DNA of 64,000 bases from Theropithecus gelada (lineage: Eukaryota; Chordata; Mammalia; Primates; Cercopithecidae). The notes beneath the pieces are model-generated. The model worked only from the letters and a program-made list of their open reading frames with translations, did no database searches and was not told the DNA's origin. Shown piece by piece: positions 59,736 to 64,000 of the stretch. Location: assembly GCF_003255815.1 (NCBI RefSeq), contig NC_037671.1, forward strand, positions 156,170,645 to 156,234,644. The letters run 5' to 3'. Numbering within the stretch: position 1 is the first letter of the stretch; each line of letters opens with the position of its first letter. Both the position numbers and the translations under genes were made by a program.

Positions 59736-59954
59736 GAACAATGGGAACACATGGACCCAGGGAGGGGAACATCACACACTAGGGCCTGTTGGGGAGTGGG
59801 GGGCTAGGGGAGGGATAGCATTAGGAGAAATACCTAATGTAGATGATGGGTTGATGGGAGCAGCAAACCGCCATGGCACGTGTATACCTATGTAACAAAC
59901 CTGTACGTTCTGCGCATGTACCCCAGAACTTAAAAGTATAATAAAAAAAAAAAA

Positions 59955-60479
59955 GAGAGACAATTATTAACTTCAAGGATAACAAAAATTTGTGTAGAGA
60001 AGGAAAAGTAGTCATGACATTTACTATATTTTTTAACTGATCTAAAGTATTTCCGTGGCTTAATGATATAGGGTGACTATGAATCTCACCAAAATTATAT
60101 CATAATTCCATAGGGGTGAAGGAGTGTAGCAAGGTGTGCGGCAGATGCGCCTGACAGCAATAACTCAAGCATACTCTGAGGATGACCCTGTATGCGTTTC
60201 ACAATCTGAGCTAAGGAATCCGGGAGTGGTGAACCTGGAGATTCACTCCTTATCTATGAAGGGCTTCTGAACCCCTGGTTTGTTACTTTGAACACAGATG
60301 GTACAAGGAATCTAGGCCTTTATTTTGGTTTGAACGAAGGTTGCTAGGTGGAGGTTGCTAAGTGAAAATGCTATGTAAACTGCATGCTTTTTACAAACAG
60401 TAGTGATTCTCCTGTCCAGCTGCCACTCCTGGACTGCCGTGTATTTAAGCCCTCAATAAACCTTATGTCTCATTGGGGG

Positions 60480-60508
<29 letters not shown>
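59955..60508 (+). mobile_element. 3'-transduced segment with LTR-like end
   Basis: Non-L1 sequence between the L1's own A tract and a second, 29-nt poly-A run (60480-60508). The last part ('CACTCCTGGACTGCCGTG...CCTCAATAAACC') looks like a retroviral LTR U3/R region with AATAAA at 60455-60460, about 20 bases before the tail. This is the normal spacing for a used poly-A site. Confidence 0.8.
60455..60460 (+). terminator. AATAAA poly-A signal used by the L1 transcript
   Basis: Canonical hexamer about 20 bases before a templated-looking 29-nt poly-A tail, which itself precedes the right-hand target duplication. Confidence 0.75.
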
Positions 60509-60510
<2 letters not shown>

Positions 60511-60714
60511 AATGCATCCCATTAAGAAAGTACAGTCAGGTTACTTAGTTTTAAACTTACTTAAAATATATCTTTCCTCTGTGGAGCTTCCCTAATAATT
60601 TTATATACAAAGAGGTTTATTTGCTTTGTTTGGCTTTCAATTTTAGCAGTTGAAATTTTAATGACATTATATTATTTAGTAGATAATGACTTAGAAATTA
60701 AATCCAAATAGAAA

Positions 60715-60990
60715 GCCCTCCTTTCTCTCCTTACTCGTCCACCTCATTTCTTCTCATCACAGGTAATCATTTTTAATTGTGTCTTCTTTATCCTTCTAAA
60801 GATTTTTGTAAGTGCGTTTTTGCCTTATTTCCCTCCTTTCCTACACAAAAGGTAGCATATTATTTATTGCTATACTCCCTTGTTTTTGTACATGACAAGA
60901 TAACTTGGCGATCTCTCCACAATAGTGTGTCTCTACCTTCTTTTATGATTGCATGCAGTACTCCGCTGAGTTTCCTAATTGAACACTTTC
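60715..60990 (-). mobile_element. Possible old L1M 3' fragment
   Basis: 'AAAAGGTAGCATATTATTTATTGC' and 'AGATAACTTGGCGATCTCTCC' resemble the antisense of old L1 3'UTR text. 60522-60714 and 60991-61150 are unassigned. Confidence 0.45.
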
Positions 60991-61149
60991 TAAACACTGT
61001 CACTCTGGTTCAGGACTATGTAGCCTCAGGAGTGTAGATGGAGCCAAAAATATATATATATTATTTTCATGTCTCCTCTACCCCACCCACACCTTGCAAC
61101 AATGGCATATGAGTATTTCCTGGATTCCTTCAATCAGACTGCCCTGGAA

Positions 61150-61500
61150 ATGAGCTCTCGGGGAAGGAGGCTTTGCGTATTGCCAATTTTGATGGTGTGG
61201 GTGGCAGCAGGGTTGTTAGGCTTTTGAGTGGTTCTCAGCTTGGTTTCTGGTGGAGAAGTGGCATGGGTGATCTTAGCGGTTGCAGATATGGTAGAGTCCA
61301 CTTCCCGGCAGCAGGACAAACAGCAGCACCTGGTGCTGAAGCCATGGTGAGGGTCTTCTTGTCAGACCCCCTATGCAGTGATGTTGGAACCTTGTTCCCA
61401 GAAACTCAGCCTTGAGCCTGGTGTTCCAGACCACACAACACATCTCTTAGCTGCCTGGGATCCTTTTAATAAATTCCTTTCCTGCTTAATTGACTAGAGT
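61150..61500. other. Unassigned GC-richer block with AATAAA
   Basis: More GC-rich than its surroundings, ending with AATAAA at 61468-61473 and 'TTCCTTTCCTGCTTAATTG', a pattern seen at LTR 3' ends. Frames of 61-80 codons on both strands have no domains. Could be an unrecognised LTR. Confidence 0.4.
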
Positions 61501-61964
61501 ATGCTTTTCTTGCTTATATCTAAGAACTCTGACCTAAATACTCTATGAGAAAATAATGATTAACAACACTAAATATAGAAAGTGAGAAAAGGAATGTTCT
61601 GCTGTCCTTCATTTGTAATAACTTTGATCTGCTCTCTCTCAGTCTGTCTGTGACATTTCTTTTCTCATTACTCTGCTTTAAAAAATGCCTAAGTTTTGAA
61701 TTCCCTATGTTGCTTCTTTCTTGTGTACCAGGATGGTAACTGGAGATATGAAGCTGAAATTTAGCCCTCTACCTGTCAGCATTTCTCAGAACCCATTATT
61801 CTTGCTTTGTTCTGGCAGCAAACATGGCTTAGTGAATGGACTGCTCTCAAGAGAAAAGAAAAGAGAGTCAAATTCGGGATATGTTAATCTTCAAAACATA
61901 GTCTTTTATTCCAAAAGCCAGATGTTTGAAGATGCCAAGAAGTTTGTTTGGTTAATTTCTTTTC
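61501..61964. other. Unassigned non-coding sequence
   Basis: No recognisable repeat or gene. Confidence 0.5.
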
Positions 61965-62262
61965 TCTTCTTTTCTTTTTGAGACAGATTCTCACTCTGTT
62001 GTCCAGGCTAGAGTGCAGTGGCACAATCACAGCTCACTATAGCCTTAATCTCCCATGTTCAGGTGATCCTCTTGCCCCAGCCTCCCAAGTAGTTGGGACT
62101 ACAGGTGCGTGCTGCCACACCTGGCTAGTTTCTTGTGTTTTTTGTAGAGATGGGATTTCACCATGTTGCTCAGGTTGGTCTTGGACTTCTGAGTTCAAGC
62201 AATGCACCTGCCTCGGCCTCCCAAAGTGCTGGGATTAAGGGCATGAGACACCACGCCTGGCC
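61965..62262 (-). mobile_element. Old Alu (AluJ type)
   Basis: Diverged antisense Alu ending 'ACACCACGCCTGGCC'. A degraded target duplication, TTGGTTAATTTC (about 61948) and TTGGCTAATTTC (about 62266), flanks it. Confidence 0.88.
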
Positions 62263-64000
62263 TGGTTGGCTAATTTCATAATTGGTTTTTGGAAGTCCAA
62301 AATCTTATCTTCAATTATCACCAGCAAAACTTGGAGATCTCACAGATTAATTTATACCCAAACCATAGAGCTTAGACATATGAAGGATGTGATAAGAAAG
62401 GGTTTGGGTTTTTCTCTTACTCCTAAAGGAGATGCAGCTGAGTGGGCAGGTGGACCTGGAGAATCCCTAAGTTGATACGGGAGAATAGGAGAAAGCTTTG
62501 CACGTCTGGCTGCCCAGGAGCAGAGGGACACAGCAGAAGCAGTCAACAAAAGAGTAAAGGAACAATGAACATCAGCAACAGGTGTCGGCAAAGAAGACAA
62601 ATGACAGGCCCTTGCCTGCCCTTGATACCACGATCCTCGTGATGAATGACTTGGCCCACTTCCTGGATTATGGGAGCTATGTGAGCATGTTGTTGCTTCA
62701 TGTTATTATCACTATTGTTATGAATAGGTAGGAGCACTCCTCAGCCACTGCTGGAACCGAGCACTTGACAATTACTGTAGGCTACTAGAAGGAGCAACCA
62801 CTGACTCCTTAGAGAGCATCAGTGCACAGCTGGGCCCCCCACACACTCAGACCTGGGAGGCTCAGAGTTCAGAATGAAGTAGAATGTAGGATTCTGAGAA
62901 GCCAGGAGTCCTGCATCCCGCTGGTGACTCCACCAGTGTCCAATGTTGAAGGAGCTGAAGTTAGCCTGGAGAGATTCAGAAAAGGGGGAAAGGAAGAGGG
63001 TGATCCTAGGAGGCTTGAGATACAGAGAGAAAACTTGGATATTCAGGCATCACTGAACCCCTAGATGCAGATCTGGGTAAAGTCTGATGTGGCCTGGACA
63101 AGGCTACTAACCAGGGTCTTAATTGTTCCTTCTCTTTTGCTCTTCTTTAGCCCACAAGTGATCTCGGATGCTTTCCATGGCTCCTTCCTCTTCCACTAAT
63201 CCTCCCTTGGAGCTGGGATGACTCCAAGTACAGGATTCTTTGATTGGCTCAGTGAGTCTCATTTTTTTGGCTTTTGTCTTTTAATTCCTACTTATTAATC
63301 TATAGGAATTCAACTGGTTTTTATTATTAACATATACATGTTTATAAATTAAAATGTGTGGGGATTCGTACTCCTTCCAATAACAGACTGGAAGCTCTTA
63401 TGAGACAGGGAATTCACCTTCTACAGGAGGCATTGTATTTTAAGCTATGCAAACAGGAGAATTTTGAAATGTTAACTGACATCCATGCTTCTCAGTTCTG
63501 TTGGGAGGAATGGCTGAGTGTCTGTCCTCAGCGTCATAGGTGAAAATACCAAACAGCACTAGATGTTCCAAACTTGTTTGTTTTTCTTTCCCAAGAGCAC
63601 TGCCTTGCACCTCCCTAACAAGTTTCACCTGGTGGCTCACCAAACCATAACCTTATTCAATAAATTTGCCAGGAAAATGATGTCACAGAAGCTGAACTTA
63701 ATAACCTTTAGAACAAACCAGGATTTCTGGCTTCACTGGTTGACTCAAAGTATCTGGAGTACTTGTTCATGTTTTCTTGACTTTATTCTACATTTAATTT
63801 TATTTAAAACTTTGTATTGACTGGCAAATTAATGAGGTTTAATGAGATAATATATGTAAAATATCTCATACTTTACACAGCTTTGACACCAGGCAAGTTC
63901 TCTCAATGTGTGCTCTTCTTATTACCTGACCTTTGGAGAAGTTCTCCTATTTTACATCCTCTGATGTAATCATGTACCACATTATATGAGAAAGTAATGT
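62263..64000. other. Unassigned non-coding sequence
   Basis: No repeat I can name. Frames at 62352-62737, 62822-63064 and 63358-63820 are short, overlap antisense frames and have no domain or splice evidence. Confidence 0.5.

Larger units (their letters stand above)
53408..59954 (+). mobile_element. Near full-length L1PA with 3' transduction
   Basis: Sense L1 from a 5' start at about 53408 ('AAGATGGCCGAATAGAAAC') through a 1.35-kb 5'UTR, ORF1, ORF2 and 3'UTR, to a first A tract at 59941-59954. The expected target duplication is not beside that tract. GAATGCATCTCA (53396-53407) instead recurs as GAATGCATCCCA at 60510-60521, after a second poly-A tail. Sequence 59955-60480 was therefore probably carried in with the L1. 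Both ORFs are inactivated. Confidence 0.88.

Noticed and set aside
59965..59980. 'TAACTTCAAGGA' after the first L1 A tract as the L1 target duplication
   Set aside because: It matches only the last few bases of the left flank (TCAAGGA), is offset from the A tract by about 16 bases, and is weaker than the 11-of-12 match after the second poly-A.
53396..60521. Two separate insertions (an L1, then an independent processed retrocopy)
   Set aside because: The only convincing direct flanks enclose both parts together; no second target duplication was found beside 59955. Kept as one transduction event, open to an empty-site test.

Overview
This window is vertebrate nuclear DNA from a primate, and most likely an Old World monkey. 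It is AT-rich and packed with Alu, L1, MIR/L2 and mammalian LTR elements. Two young AluY copies (1857-2157 and 49592-49866) carry the 'ATCCGGCCACTGC'-type right-arm change that I associate with cercopithecid AluYR subfamilies, where human AluY has 'ATCGCGCCACTGC'. I found no cellular protein-coding exon, tRNA, rRNA, snRNA, CRISPR array or bacterial-type feature. Every long open reading frame lies in an L1 or on the antisense of an LTR or UTR. The window reads as intergenic or intronic sequence built from layered transposon insertions.

Layout. 1-4143: an old minus-strand L1 with an internal deletion and three Alus. 4150-9130: MaLR and ERVL LTRs, two Alus stacked at one target site, a 13-bp minisatellite and a perfect hairpin inside an MLT2-type LTR. 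9130-16940: LTRs (one ERV-like, several MLT1-like), a hAT-type element with terminal inverted repeats, and old L1/L2 fragments. 16946-26585: an L1 3' piece with a young AluY, a THE1 LTR, MIR/L2, one ERV1-like solo LTR, and a second LTR that splits a MER5A. 26590-38160: a nested tower in which an ancient L1 is opened by a complete L1 with clean 13-bp target duplications. That L1 holds another L1 fragment and an Alu, and a second L1 lacking ORF2 sits further along the ancient host. 38166-39676: an LTR split by an L1 3' end, then an Alu carrying a copied patch of that L1. 41659-47760: an almost full-length 5'-inverted (twin-primed) L1PA. 48130-53109: MIR, AluY, MLT1, Alu, L1M and MLT1-like remnants. 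53396-60521: a near full-length plus-strand L1 that carried about 0.5 kb of downstream sequence with it (3' transduction), ending at an LTR-type AATAAA and bracketed by target duplications. 60522-64000: mostly unassigned sequence with an old L1 patch and an Alu.

No coding element is intact: the L1 ORFs carry frameshifts, stops, a lost start codon or whole-ORF deletions. I did not find a new enzyme system. The notable content is mechanistic scarring. There are three insertions that look copied from nearby DNA (1153-1183, 39424-39451, 8896-8915), a twin-primed L1 spanning nearly the whole element, an LTR-terminated L1 transduction, a perfect 94-bp tandem duplication, and repeated Alu insertion at one site. 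Repeat names come from my recognition of consensus features and were not run against a library; boundaries are usually good to about 10-30 bp.
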